Source: Hungateiclostridiaceae bacterium UBA3934 (GTDB lineage Bacteria; Bacillota; Clostridia; Acetivibrionales; DTU013). From it: a stretch of 12,212 nt of DNA. A program made the position numbers and the translations under genes. Location: positions 1 to 12,212 of the forward strand of contig DGEE01000102.1 of the NCBI GenBank assembly GCA_002385815.1. The letters run 5' to 3'. A model generated the notes under the pieces. The model had not been told where the DNA came from and made no database searches. It worked only from the letters and a program-made list of their open reading frames with translations. Shown piece after piece: positions 1 to 7,470 of the stretch (the first letter of the stretch is position 1; every line of letters begins with the position of its first letter).

Positions 1-181
1 GCAAATGGGCGTGCAACACTGGTCTGATTGTGTCGATAATGGCAGAATACGCAAAACACAGCTGAAGTACAGACTTAGCAGCCTTAGCAGCCCATTTACG
101 ACCATCCATAGCATTAAGAATAGCCAGCTTCCGCGCTATAAAAACCAGATGATCAAATTTCCAACTAAAGTCCTTACAATA
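1..181 (-). other. Open frame cut by the left window edge, unrecognised
   Basis: On the minus strand a frame is open from just after a TAG (184-182) to the window edge, about 60 codons. The first ATG is at 109 and would give a product starting MDGRKWAAKAAKSVLQ that runs out of the window. Alanine- and lysine-rich helical-looking sequence makes a real N-terminus conceivable, but no clear Shine-Dalgarno precedes the ATG and I recognise no family. It could equally be a pseudogene remnant or chance. The remaining bases up to 354 hold only the direct repeat at 214-252 and the upstream region of nifJ. Confidence 0.2.
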
Positions 182-213
182 CTATCTGTAAACAAAACCC
201 GCTTTACATCATT

Positions 214-252
214 GCGCGAAATCTTCACTCACGCCGCAAAATCTTCACTTAC
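214..252. repeat. Two ~18-base direct repeats spaced exactly 20 bases, upstream of nifJ
   Basis: The stretch CGAAATCTTCACTCAC (217-232) recurs as CAAAATCTTCACTTAC (237-252), matching at 14 of 16 positions. The centre-to-centre distance of 20 bases is about two helical turns, which would place two bound proteins on the same DNA face. The pair lies about 100-140 bases upstream of the nifJ start, a plausible place for a regulator, but no known operator is recognised. Confidence 0.5.
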
Positions 253-354
253 ACAAATACAGCCTGCCTGTATCCAAAGCAAAATACATTATTCACCGCA
301 TACTTAGAAATAATACGAATATTGCATAGTTCACTGATAAAGGAGTGCTTACTG

Positions 355-3300
355 ATGAAAATGTCAACGATGGACGGTAATCAGGCTGCAGCTTATGCCT
401 CATATGCATTTACGGAAGTTGCGGCCATTTTTCCGATAACGCCCTCTTCGCCAATGGCCGAACTGGTCGATGAATGGGCTTCCCAGGGTAAAAAGAATAT
501 ATTCGGCCAGGTGGTCAATGTTACCGAAATGCAGTCCGAAGCAGGCGCTGCAGGAGCCATGCACGGTTCGCTCCAGGCCGGTGCACTCACCACCACTTAC
601 ACAGCCTCACAGGGTCTGTTGCTCATGATACCCAACCTGTACAAGATGGCCGGTGAGCTGCTGCCGGGGGTACTCCATGTATCTGCCCGGGCACTGGCTG
701 CCCATGCCCTGTCAATATTCGGCGACCATCAGGATGTCATGGCCTGCCGTCAGACAGGGGCCGCTCTGCTCGCTTCCTCCAATGTTCAGGAAGTGATGGA
801 TCTGGGCTGTATCGCTCATCTGGCTTCCATCAGGTCCAGAATCCCGTTTATACACTTTTTCGATGGATTCAGAACATCCCACGAATTCCAGAAAATAAAT
901 GTAATAGACTACTCAGACCTGGCAGCGATCATCGATATGCAGGCGGTGAAGGATTTCAGAGACAGGGCACTGAACCCTGAGCATCCCGTTGTAAGGGGGA
1001 CTGCACAGAATCCGGATATCTACTTCCAGGGCAGGGAAGCAGCAAACAGATTTTACGACAATGTGCCATCGACCGTCGAAGGATATATGAATGAAATCAG
1101 CCGGATAACAGGCAGACACTATCGCCTTTTCGACTATTACGGCGCACCTGATGCTGAATATGTGATTATAGCAATGGGCTCGGTTTGTGATACCATCGAT
1201 GAAACGGTGGACTACCTCAATTCCGCCGGACGCAGGACAGGTGCCGTCAGAGTCAGGCTCTACAGGCCTTTTTCAGGAAAACACCTGCTGGATGTCATGC
1301 CCAAAACGGTAAAGAAAATAGCAGTGCTTGACCGTACAAAAGAACCCGGTGCTCCCGGCGAACCGCTTTATCTTGACGTCTGCAAAGCATATTATAGCCT
1401 GGAAGGGGAAAAGCCTGTCATCATCGGCGGAAGATACGGACTGGGATCAAAGGATACCCGCCCGTCCCAGATCGTCGCCGTATTCGACAACCTTGAATCC
1501 GACAGCCCTAAAAACCACTTTACCATAGGTATAGTAGATGATCTCACAGGAACATCTCTTCCAGAGGGTGACATGATCGAAACCTCTCCTCCCGGGACCA
1601 TTAGCTGCAAATTCTGGGGACTTGGCTCGGATGGGACAGTCGGCGCCAATAAATCAGCTATCAAAATCATAGGTGACAACACCGATATGTATGCTCAGGC
1701 TTATTTCTCATATGACAGCAAAAAGTCCGGCGGCACCACCGTGTCACACCTGCGTTTCGGCCCTGAACCCATAAGGAGTCCATACCTCGTATACAATGCG
1801 GACTATATCGCATGCCACAATAAATCGTTCCTGTACAATTATGACATTCTCAAGGGTCTGAAGAAGAAGGGCATATTTGTGCTCAATTGCCCCTGGGATG
1901 ATGAAGGACTTGAAAGCAATCTCCCTGCACAAATCAAGAGATATATAGCCCGAAATGAGATAGATTTCTACACCATCGATGCCATTGCAATAGCAGGTGA
2001 AATCGGCCTTGGCAACAGGATCAACATGATCATGCAAACGGTATTTTTCAAGCTGGCAAACATAATACCGGTGGATAAAGCCATCAGCTATCTCAAGAAA
2101 TCCATCGAAGAAGCCTATGGCAGGAAAGGCAAAAAAATCGTCGAGATGAATAACCAGGCTGTGGACCGCGCCCTTGATGCCCTGCACAGGGTCACGGTAC
2201 CGGAATCGTGGTTAAATGCGGCAGATGAAGATAAGAGGAAAGAACCTGAGACACTGCCTGATTTCATACTGAGGATCCAAAGGCCAATGGCCAGACATGA
2301 AGGGGATGAGCTTCCGGTAAGCGCGTTTGAAGGCATGGAAGACGGTACACATCCGCTGGGCACCACGGCTTATGAAAAAAGGGGCATTGCAGTCATGCTC
2401 CCCAGATGGCACCCTGAAAACTGCATACAGTGCGCAAGATGCTCCTTCGTATGCCCGCATGCCACGATACGCCTGTTTCTGCTGGATGAAGAAGAAGCCA
2501 CAAGAGCACCTGAAAACTACACGACACTGAAGGCGGCAGGCAAAGGGCTTGAAAACTTCCGCTTCCGCGTCCAGGTGAGCACGCTGGACTGCACCGGATG
2601 CGGCAATTGCGCCGATGTCTGCCCCACATCTGAAAAAGCACTGGTGATGGTGCCGGCAGAAGATGAGATAGAAGCACAGAAGGGCAATTGGGAATTTTCG
2701 CTGAGCCTTTCGCCCAAAAAGAATGTTATGAGCAAAAAGACCTTAAAGGGCAGCCAATTCATACAGCCTTTGCTGGAATACAACGGTGCATGCCCCGGCT
2801 GCGGGGAAACCCCGTATGTCAGACTGATCACCCAGCTGTTCGGCGACCGGATGATGATAGCAAATGCAACGGGCTGCTCATCCATCTGGAGCGCAAGCTC
2901 ACCTTCAATAGCCTATACGACCAACGCGGAGGGCAAAGGGCCTGCGTGGGCCAATTCCCTCTTTGAGGACAATGCTGAATACGGATTCGGCATGTACCTG
3001 GGTGTCACTCAAATCCGGGAACGACTGGCCGATCTTATGCGGATGTATCTGGAACAGGAAGGGGCGGCGGAAAATGTGTCCAGGGCTTTCAGGCAATGGC
3101 TTGACTCGAAGGAGGATGGCGAAGCCTCGAAGGAAGCCTCCGCCTATGTCATAAAGGTGTTGACGGAAACAGATCTCAAGGGCGACCGGATACTGGAGGA
3201 GATACTCAGCAAAAAGGACCACCTGGTTAAGAAATCCATATGGATCATGGGTGGCGACGGCTGGGCCTATGATATCGGATATGGCGGCGTTGATCATGTG

Positions 3301-3879
3301 CTTGCAGCAGGTGCCGATGTGAATCTGTTCGTCATGGACACGGAGGTCTATTCCAATACGGGGGGCCAGTCGTCAAAGGCTACTCCTGCGGGAGCTGTGG
3401 CAAAATTCGCTTCTGCCGGCAAGAGAATAAGGAAAAAGGATCTTGGCCTGATGGCGATGAGCTACGGATATGTATATGTCGCTCAGATAGCAATGGGCGC
3501 AAACATGAACCAGACTATCAGAGCCTTGACTGAGGCAGAGGAATATAAGGGACCGTCGCTGATCATCGCCTATGCACCCTGTATATCCCACGGCATCAGG
3601 TCAGGCATGGGCACCAGCATCGCCGAAGAGCGCAAGGCGGTGGATTCAGGCTACTGGCACCTTTACCGTTACAATCCGGAACTCCGCAAAGAGGGCAAAA
3701 ACCCATTCGTACTCGATTCCAAAAAGCCGGAAAGGCCTTACAGGGATTTCCTCACAGGCGAAGTGCGCTATACTCAGCTTATGAACATCTTCCCTGATCT
3801 GGCAGAAGAGCTGTTTGAGGAATCTGAGAACCACGCCCGTGAGCGTTACGAAACTTACCTGCGGCTCGCCGGACAGTAA
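355..3879 (+). CDS. nifJ: Pyruvate:ferredoxin (flavodoxin) oxidoreductase, single-chain
   Basis: This enzyme oxidatively decarboxylates pyruvate with CoA to acetyl-CoA and CO2, passing electrons to ferredoxin or flavodoxin in the cytoplasm. The product is 1174 residues, the usual length for clostridial one-chain PFOR. Visible in order: the pyruvate-site motif ITPSSP (28-33); the glycine/alanine-rich N-terminal segment; two 4Fe-4S motifs of ferredoxin type, CIQCARCSFVCP (690-701) and CTGCGNCADVCP (from 746); the CPGC pair of the third cluster (813/816) with a later cysteine in APCISHG (1076); and the thiamine diphosphate site GDGWAYDIGYGG (from 967) with NTGGQ (1001-1005). No frameshift or missing ligand is seen. 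I chose ATG 355 because AAAGGAG (339-345) lies nine bases before it; an in-frame ATG at 322 precedes that site, and ATG 361 is further from it. The gene stands alone on the + strand and its transcript probably ends at the terminator at 4166-4203. Confidence 0.97.
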   Translation: MKMSTMDGNQAAAYASYAFTEVAAIFPITPSSPMAELVDEWASQGKKNIFGQVVNVTEMQSEAGAAGAMHGSLQAGALTTTYTASQGLLLMIPNLYKMAGELLPGVLHVSARALAAHALSIFGDHQDVMACRQTGAALLASSNVQEVMDLGCIAHLASIRSRIPFIHFFDGFRTSHEFQKINVIDYSDLAAIIDMQAVKDFRDRALNPEHPVVRGTAQNPDIYFQGREAANRFYDNVPSTVEGYMNEISRITGRHYRLFDYYGAPDAEYVIIAMGSVCDTIDETVDYLNSAGRRTGAVRVRLYRPFSGKHLLDVMPKTVKKIAVLDRTKEPGAPGEPLYLDVCKAYYSLEGEKPVIIGGRYGLGSKDTRPSQIVAVFDNLESDSPKNHFTIGIVDDLTGTSLPEGDMIETSPPGTISCKFWGLGSDGTVGANKSAIKIIGDNTDMYAQAYFSYDSKKSGGTTVSHLRFGPEPIRSPYLVYNADYIACHNKSFLYNYDILKGLKKKGIFVLNCPWDDEGLESNLPAQIKRYIARNEIDFYTIDAIAIAGEIGLGNRINMIMQTVFFKLANIIPVDKAISYLKKSIEEAYGRKGKKIVEMNNQAVDRALDALHRVTVPESWLNAADEDKRKEPETLPDFILRIQRPMARHEGDELPVSAFEGMEDGTHPLGTTAYEKRGIAVMLPRWHPENCIQCARCSFVCPHATIRLFLLDEEEATRAPENYTTLKAAGKGLENFRFRVQVSTLDCTGCGNCADVCPTSEKALVMVPAEDEIEAQKGNWEFSLSLSPKKNVMSKKTLKGSQFIQPLLEYNGACPGCGETPYVRLITQLFGDRMMIANATGCSSIWSASSPSIAYTTNAEGKGPAWANSLFEDNAEYGFGMYLGVTQIRERLADLMRMYLEQEGAAENVSRAFRQWLDSKEDGEASKEASAYVIKVLTETDLKGDRILEEILSKKDHLVKKSIWIMGGDGWAYDIGYGGVDHVLAAGADVNLFVMDTEVYSNTGGQSSKATPAGAVAKFASAGKRIRKKDLGLMAMSYGYVYVAQIAMGANMNQTIRALTEAEEYKGPSLIIAYAPCISHGIRSGMGTSIAEERKAVDSGYWHLYRYNPELRKEGKNPFVLDSKKPERPYRDFLTGEVRYTQLMNIFPDLAEELFEESENHARERYETYLRLAGQ

Positions 3880-4015
3880 AGTAAGCAAAACGCTTACAGA
3901 AGCAGTGCTTGTTTGGCAAACAGAAACCCGACCGTGCAGTTGTTTGACATACGGAAACCAACTGTATATCGGATTTCGAAGCCGCTGGCACCGCCTGTGA
4001 TCGTCAAAACAGACG

Positions 4016-4177
4016 CGTTAAGGTAAGTAGCATTATAAAGCAAATGAGTCGTTTCAGGACAGAAAAGTGCATTCAGATGGATCACTTGAAGAAGCAAATG
4101 TACTGCGCCAGGGCAGACAGGCACATTCAGAAGAATCACTTGAAGAAGCAAATGTACTGCGCCAGGGCAGACAGCTA
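4016..4177 (+). repeat. 54-base tandem repeat, three copies, in the nifJ 3' region
   Basis: Copies at 4070-4123 and 4124-4177 agree at about 50 of 54 positions; 4016-4069 is a degenerate third copy (roughly 60 percent). Each good copy ends in CCAGGGCAGACAG, which in the last copy forms the 5' arm of the nifJ terminator. The period is a multiple of three, and one frame reads LEEANVLRQGRQ twice, but the terminator lies inside that frame, so it is treated as untranslated. A weaker direct repeat (GCAGT...TGTTTG, about 34 bases apart) is seen at 3902-3969. Confidence 0.85.
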
Positions 4178-4203
4178 ATCAGGTTGTCTGCCTTTTTCTT
4201 TCC
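4166..4203 (+). terminator. Rho-independent terminator of nifJ
   Basis: GGCAGACA (4166-4173) pairs perfectly with TGTCTGCC (4185-4192) across an 11-base loop and is followed directly by TTTTTCTTT. This is a classic intrinsic terminator shape. It lies about 290 bases after the nifJ stop, so the transcript carries a long 3' untranslated tail with the 54-base repeats. Confidence 0.88.
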
Positions 4204-4321
4204 GCTGATTCGCAAAACCAGCTTCCATCATCTGGAACCCTTTCATTAGATAGGCAAATACTTCATTTTTTATTTTAAGAAAGGGCTGGCAGCTCGTTGA
4301 ATTTTACTGCAATATTAATTT

Positions 4322-4401
4322 GAGACATGTTTCTATATCTGCGGTTTTTTGATTGTGACAACTTCATTATAACCGAACAAAGAAACATGTTCTCTTTTTT
4401 T
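4322..4401 (+). other. Nested hairpin element ending in a T-run; possible small RNA or long-loop terminator
   Basis: GAGACATGTTTC (4322-4333) pairs with GAAACATGTTCTC (4382-4394), 12 pairs with one bulged T, and T7 follows immediately (4395-4401). Inside the 48-base loop CGGTT (4342-4346) can pair with AACCG (4371-4375), giving a nested second stem. The nifJ terminator sits only about 120 bases upstream, so this is not obviously needed to end nifJ. A small structured RNA or a short mobile-type element are alternatives. No clear promoter was found in front of it. Confidence 0.45.
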
Positions 4402-4450
4402 GTATTTCTTAATTTGCGCCATTATACGGACATAACTGATTTGGATTCGG

Positions 4451-4600
4451 ATGCGTATAGGTGGATTCAGACGTATCTGGGTTGACTTGAGTGGATTTGG
4501 ATACGTATGGGTGGATCTGGATGCATCTGGGTGAGTTTGAGCGGATTTGGATACGTATGGGTGGATCTGGATGCATCTGGGTGAGTTTGGATGTATTTGA
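4451..4600. repeat. 50-base tandem repeat, three copies, with 20-base sub-units
   Basis: Units begin at 4451, 4501 and 4551. The second and third are nearly identical until the end of the third, and the first is diverged. Each unit is itself built from two ~20-base near-repeats (GGATTTGGATACGTATGGGT and GGATCTGGATGCATCTGGGT) plus a ten-base half unit. The short palindromes ATACGTAT and ATGCAT recur. Fifty is not a multiple of three, so the frame shifts at each copy and a repeat protein is unlikely. Confidence 0.9.
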
Positions 4601-4626
4601 TGCGAAAAACTTTTTTAGCGAGATTT

Positions 4627-4768
4627 TTGTACCGTTTTTCGATTTCTGGGCATCGGACTGTACCATTTTTGGACTTCTGGGCGCATAAAGTGGCTAAATT
4701 TGGACTTATGTTAACCAAATCGCCTGAAAAGACTGTTTTTATATCCCAGAACTCAAAAAACGGTACAG
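4627..4768. repeat. 24-base element, two direct copies and one inverted copy
   Basis: The element TGTACCGTTTTTCGATTTCT plus GGG occurs at 4627-4650, again at 4658-4681 (period 31), and in inverted orientation at 4745-4768 (CCCAGAACTC...CGGTACAG). Each direct copy matches the inverted one at about 21 of 24 positions, so either could form a long stem with it. The palindromic stretch AAAAATCGATTTTT follows at about 4769-4783. No coding sense was found on either strand. Confidence 0.75.
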
Positions 4769-4984
4769 AAAAATCGATTTTTTTGGATTCCAGGGTGTGT
4801 TTTCGAGCACAAACCCTTCGAGCCAAACGTCAAAATGGATTGGACCATTTGAGGCTTTATCTGACTTTGCAAAACTGACTTACACCTTTATTCAGACGAT
4901 GCAGCCTTGGAACCGGGAATAAGATGAGCACTCAGCTTCGAACAATTATCATGCAAAATTGTATATGATTGTGCCTTCAAAGGA

Positions 4985-5155
4985 AAAAGCAGTTGTATTT
5001 GTTTCGCCGCTAAAGAAAGAAGCAGTTGTATTTGTTTCGCCACCATAGAAAAAGCAGTGGTATGTTATAACGCTGCTGATGAAAGAAACAATTGTATTTG
5101 ATCCGCCGCCACCATAGAAAAAGCAGTTTGTATGATAACGCTGTTAAAGAAAGAA
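4985..5155. repeat. Degenerate ~33-base tandem repeat, about five units
   Basis: The motif AGCAGTTGTA recurs (exactly or diverged) at 4988, 5021, 5053, 5087 and 5122, spaced 33, 32, 34 and 35 bases apart. The first two units also share ATTTGTTTCGCC. Units end in variants of CCATAGAA or TAAAGAA. Stops fall in every frame across the array, so it does not encode a protein. From 4770 to 4984 and from 5156 to 5263 I see nothing further. Confidence 0.75.
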
Positions 5156-5263
5156 GAGGCATATCCCTTGTGACTGAGATAATACCTCTCTTCCTGTGCT
5201 TCTTATCAATTTGAAATATGGCTCACAATAACCCCGCAGTTAAGCAACCCGGGTGAAATTCCG

Positions 5264-5428
5264 TTACTTCTCATTCTCATCCACATATTCCTTGGCGTTG
5301 GTGATCTGGAACTCCGATGGCATGGTCACCCGAGAATGGGATTTTTTCTTCTCGATGTTGGCCCATGCGGCAGTATCGTGTTTTTCTACCGGCACACCAG
5401 GATTGTAGACCTTTTTCTTTTTCCCCAT
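5264..5428 (-). CDS. Small spore surface-type protein (DUF3787 / CDIF630_02480-like)
   Basis: A 54-residue protein starting MGKKKKVYNPGVPVEKHD. ATG 5428 is preceded on the minus strand by AAAGGAG at seven bases, a strong ribosome site. The core VEKHDTAAWANIEKKKS (14-30) followed by VTMPSEFQITNAKEYVDENEK (35-54, in two parts) matches my memory of the DUF3787 family, which NCBI names after a Clostridioides difficile spore surface protein; I recall conserved KHDTAAWAN and a C-terminal AKEYVD. The molecular role is not known to me. It is basic at the N-terminus, acidic at the end, with no signal peptide or membrane segment. It lies alone, downstream of the ~30-base array at 5502-5803 and far from the next gene at 6003. 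Expression during sporulation is expected from the family; I could not pick out a convincing sporulation promoter. Confidence 0.85.
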   Translation of the reverse strand: MGKKKKVYNPGVPVEKHDTAAWANIEKKKSHSRVTMPSEFQITNAKEYVDENEK

Positions 5429-5501
5429 AACGATTCTCCTTTACGGCATAATGTTTCTCACAAAATCCATTGCGGTGCTGTCCTGCTTCAAAAACGGAAG
5501 C

Positions 5502-5803
5502 TGCACAAATCCTCGCCTGCCGGGCAGACATTTTGCACGGCCTCGTCCCCGAAGCAGACGCATTGTACGTCCCCGTCCCTGAAGAAGACACTTCGCACGT
5601 CCTCGTCCACTGAAGCAGGCGTTTTTGCACGCCACCGCCCCCGAAGGAGGCAAATTGCACCGCCCCGTCCCGAGGCAAACGCTTTGCACCCCTCGTCCCC
5701 CGAGGCAGAGCTTGCACGGCCTCGTCCCCGAAGAAGACGATTCGCACTCCCTGTCTCTGAAGTGCTCACTTTGCACTTCCGCGTCTTCGTAATCACGCAT
5801 TTT
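5502..5803 (-). repeat. GC-rich ~30-base tandem array, about ten units, upstream of the small spore gene
   Basis: On the + strand each unit starts with TGCAC or a close variant (5502, 5534, 5564, 5594, 5626, 5656, 5685, 5713, 5743, 5772), spacing 28-32 bases, and continues with a core like CCTCGTCCCCGAAG. As minus-strand RNA the core reads CUUCG-GGGA-CGAGG and can fold into a five-pair stem with a GNRA-type loop; several units keep pairing despite changes. The variable unit length breaks any reading frame. There are no unique spacers between units, so it is not a CRISPR array. It occupies the upstream region or leader of the gene starting at 5428. From about 5804 to 6002 I see no gene or clear terminator. 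Confidence 0.85.
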
Positions 5804-6002
5804 TCCGCTACTTTAATAGTTTTGGTCGAATCGTTATTATTATGCGTATTGTGTCCTTCTGTTCAAAAGCGACAAAATCCCGGAAGACCGTTGATCCTGC
5901 CAGATTCATTGCATCCGCAGTCGACAGCCGGATGTGCTCAGTCTGTCAGGATCGATGGCAAACCATAAAATCAAATCCTTCAGCCAGAATGCCTGCCAAT
6001 GA

Positions 6003-7232
6003 TCAGAATATCTCCATCAGGCCGGGATGGTTTCCTGTGATGCACTTGCCTCCCCCAGGCGTGACAAGGAAAGTGTTTTCTATCCCAACCATTCCAACAC
6101 CTTTTACTCCGGCCTTGGGCTCCACGGCAAGAACCATCCCTTCCTCCAGCGGCTCGTCGAAGCCCTTTGCGATCACCGGCATTTCATCCACCTGCAGCCC
6201 TATCCCATGCCCCAGGAACCTGACCCTTCTGGTCCCGTATCCCATGAAGTTGGGCAGGTCATTCTCATTTATATCCTTCATGATGGTTTCATAGATATAC
6301 GACGGTGCTGTGCCGGGTCTGAGCATTTCTGCAATCCTCGCCTGTATTTCCAGGCACTTTTTGTGTATTTCCACGGCATGTGCGGGAAGTGGTCTGCCGA
6401 ACACATATGTCATGGTCTTGTCCGACTGATAGCCTTTATATCCACAGCCGGTATCTATAAATATCAGATCCCCGGCAGTCAGCTTTCTCTCCCTGTTGCC
6501 CATTAGCTGCATTTCAGGCCCGAGACCGTAATTTCCTCCCGGCCCGTTGAAGTAAGTCGGATACAGCGAGCTTTCTCCAAATGCAATATGCCCGAGCAGT
6601 ATCTCGGTGTCAAACATGCTGAACCGAGCGATACCCTGATGTCCTTCCTCCACAAGGACCCTGAATATCTCCGCTGTCAGCTCTGCCTCCGTCATCCCTT
6701 CCCTGAACAGCCGGGGCACGCGCTCCTCCATCACCCTTCTGTGCATGTCACCGGCCTTTATCATCAGATCCAGCTCATAAGCGCTTTTGACCGACCGGAT
6801 CCTTGCAAGGACAGCGTCCATTCCTTTCACGGTTTCAAATCCGAAATACTTCTTCAGCCTGCTGCACATTCCAAACGGGACGGACTCCGCCTCGATGTGG
6901 ACTGTCTCCGGAAGCCTGCCAAGCGAAGCCGCTGCATCCCTGTATGACTCCATAGGCCTTATATCAGGGAACAGGGACTCATCCTCCGCGCGGGCATGGC
7001 TCCTCCGGACATAGTAAACTGCATCCTTGTCCCTCGGTATGAACAGTATGCCGTCCTGCATCGTCCCTGTGAAATAAAATTGATTTATCTTACTGATGAT
7101 AAGTGCCATCCCCCAGTCGGGCTCCCTGTCGTCCATTGCTTCTCTGAATCTGCGGAGCCTCTGCTCCAGTTCAGTCAGCGGTACTTTTGTCATCATGCTG
7201 CCTACCTTTTGTATTTTATCCTGCAAAGTCAT
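6003..7232 (-). CDS. M24 family Xaa-Pro-type aminopeptidase
   Basis: A cytoplasmic metallopeptidase of the pita-bread fold, expected to remove N-terminal residues before proline; the exact substrate is not determined by sequence. The product is 409 residues. Residues about 14-150 match a creatinase-type N-terminal domain (MTKVPLTELEQRLRRFREAM near the start); the catalytic half carries all five metal ligands: D260 in FIDTG, D271 in QSDKT, H342 in LGHGIG, E371 in VEPK and E385 in GIENTF. I placed the start at ATG 7232 because TTTGGAGG lies five bases before it; the family-like sequence also begins close by. The ATG pair at 7196/7193, behind AAAAGGTAGG, is the alternative. The frame is open further upstream to 7388 but without a ribosome site. 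It is probably a single gene: the terminator at 7414-7442 separates it from the gene before it, and an imperfect inverted repeat at 7291-7320 lies in its upstream region. Confidence 0.9.
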   Translation of the reverse strand: MTLQDKIQKVGSMMTKVPLTELEQRLRRFREAMDDREPDWGMALIISKINQFYFTGTMQDGILFIPRDKDAVYYVRRSHARAEDESLFPDIRPMESYRDAAASLGRLPETVHIEAESVPFGMCSRLKKYFGFETVKGMDAVLARIRSVKSAYELDLMIKAGDMHRRVMEERVPRLFREGMTEAELTAEIFRVLVEEGHQGIARFSMFDTEILLGHIAFGESSLYPTYFNGPGGNYGLGPEMQLMGNRERKLTAGDLIFIDTGCGYKGYQSDKTMTYVFGRPLPAHAVEIHKKCLEIQARIAEMLRPGTAPSYIYETIMKDINENDLPNFMGYGTRRVRFLGHGIGLQVDEMPVIAKGFDEPLEEGMVLAVEPKAGVKGVGMVGIENTFLVTPGGGKCITGNHPGLMEIF

Positions 7233-7413
7233 CACATCCTCCAAAGTGCTAGTGTTAAAGCATTTGTTTACCATGCCCGGCCAGTACGGTGAATTTGCAC
7301 CCTTACAGTTTTTGCAATTCATATGATGTTTCACTGCAAACCTGTCTTTTCCCGGCAGAGTATAATGCTTTTCCGAACAGCTACGCACATTAATGATTAA
7401 CCATTACTATACC

Positions 7414-7442
7414 AAAAAAAAAGGGCCTTTTGTAGAGGCACC
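7414..7442 (-). terminator. Rho-independent terminator of the M15 gene
   Basis: On the minus strand GGTGCCT, loop CTACAAA, AGGCCC (pairing with one bulged T) runs straight into nine T residues (the A-run 7414-7422 on the + strand). It lies about 160 bases past the M15 stop and ahead of the M24 gene, separating the two transcripts. Confidence 0.75.
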
Positions 7443-7470
7443 GGAGCAAAATCCACTTCTTCAAGGCAAA

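Noticed and set aside
3881..3897. Hairpin GTAAGC-AAAAC-GCTTAC just after the nifJ stop as its terminator
   Set aside because: Only six pairs and no T-run follow; the structure at 4166-4203 is far better.
4067..4249. 60-codon repeat protein starting at GTG 4067 with an 18-residue repeat
   Set aside because: A weak AGGA precedes it, but the strong terminator at 4166-4203 lies inside the frame and only two repeats are clean.
4467..4826. 119-codon minus-strand frame across the 50-base repeats
   Set aside because: The repeat period is not a multiple of three, so each copy is read in a different frame; no ribosome site is seen.
5205..5262. Terminator after the small spore gene
   Set aside because: An imperfect CCCG...CGGG hairpin exists on the minus strand, but no T-run follows.
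5277..5747. 156-codon minus-strand frame through the GC-rich array
   Set aside because: It overlaps the small spore gene in another frame, the array's unit lengths (28-32) break periodic coding, and it has no recognisable domain or start site.
5502..5803. CRISPR array
   Set aside because: The units are contiguous, diverged from each other and lack unique spacers of constant length; no cas gene is in the window.
7233..7388. Longer N-terminus of the M24 peptidase with a Cys-rich segment (NCKNCKGAN)
   Set aside because: No ribosome site precedes the GTG at 7388 or the internal ATG, while a good GGAGG precedes ATG 7232; the family alignment begins there.
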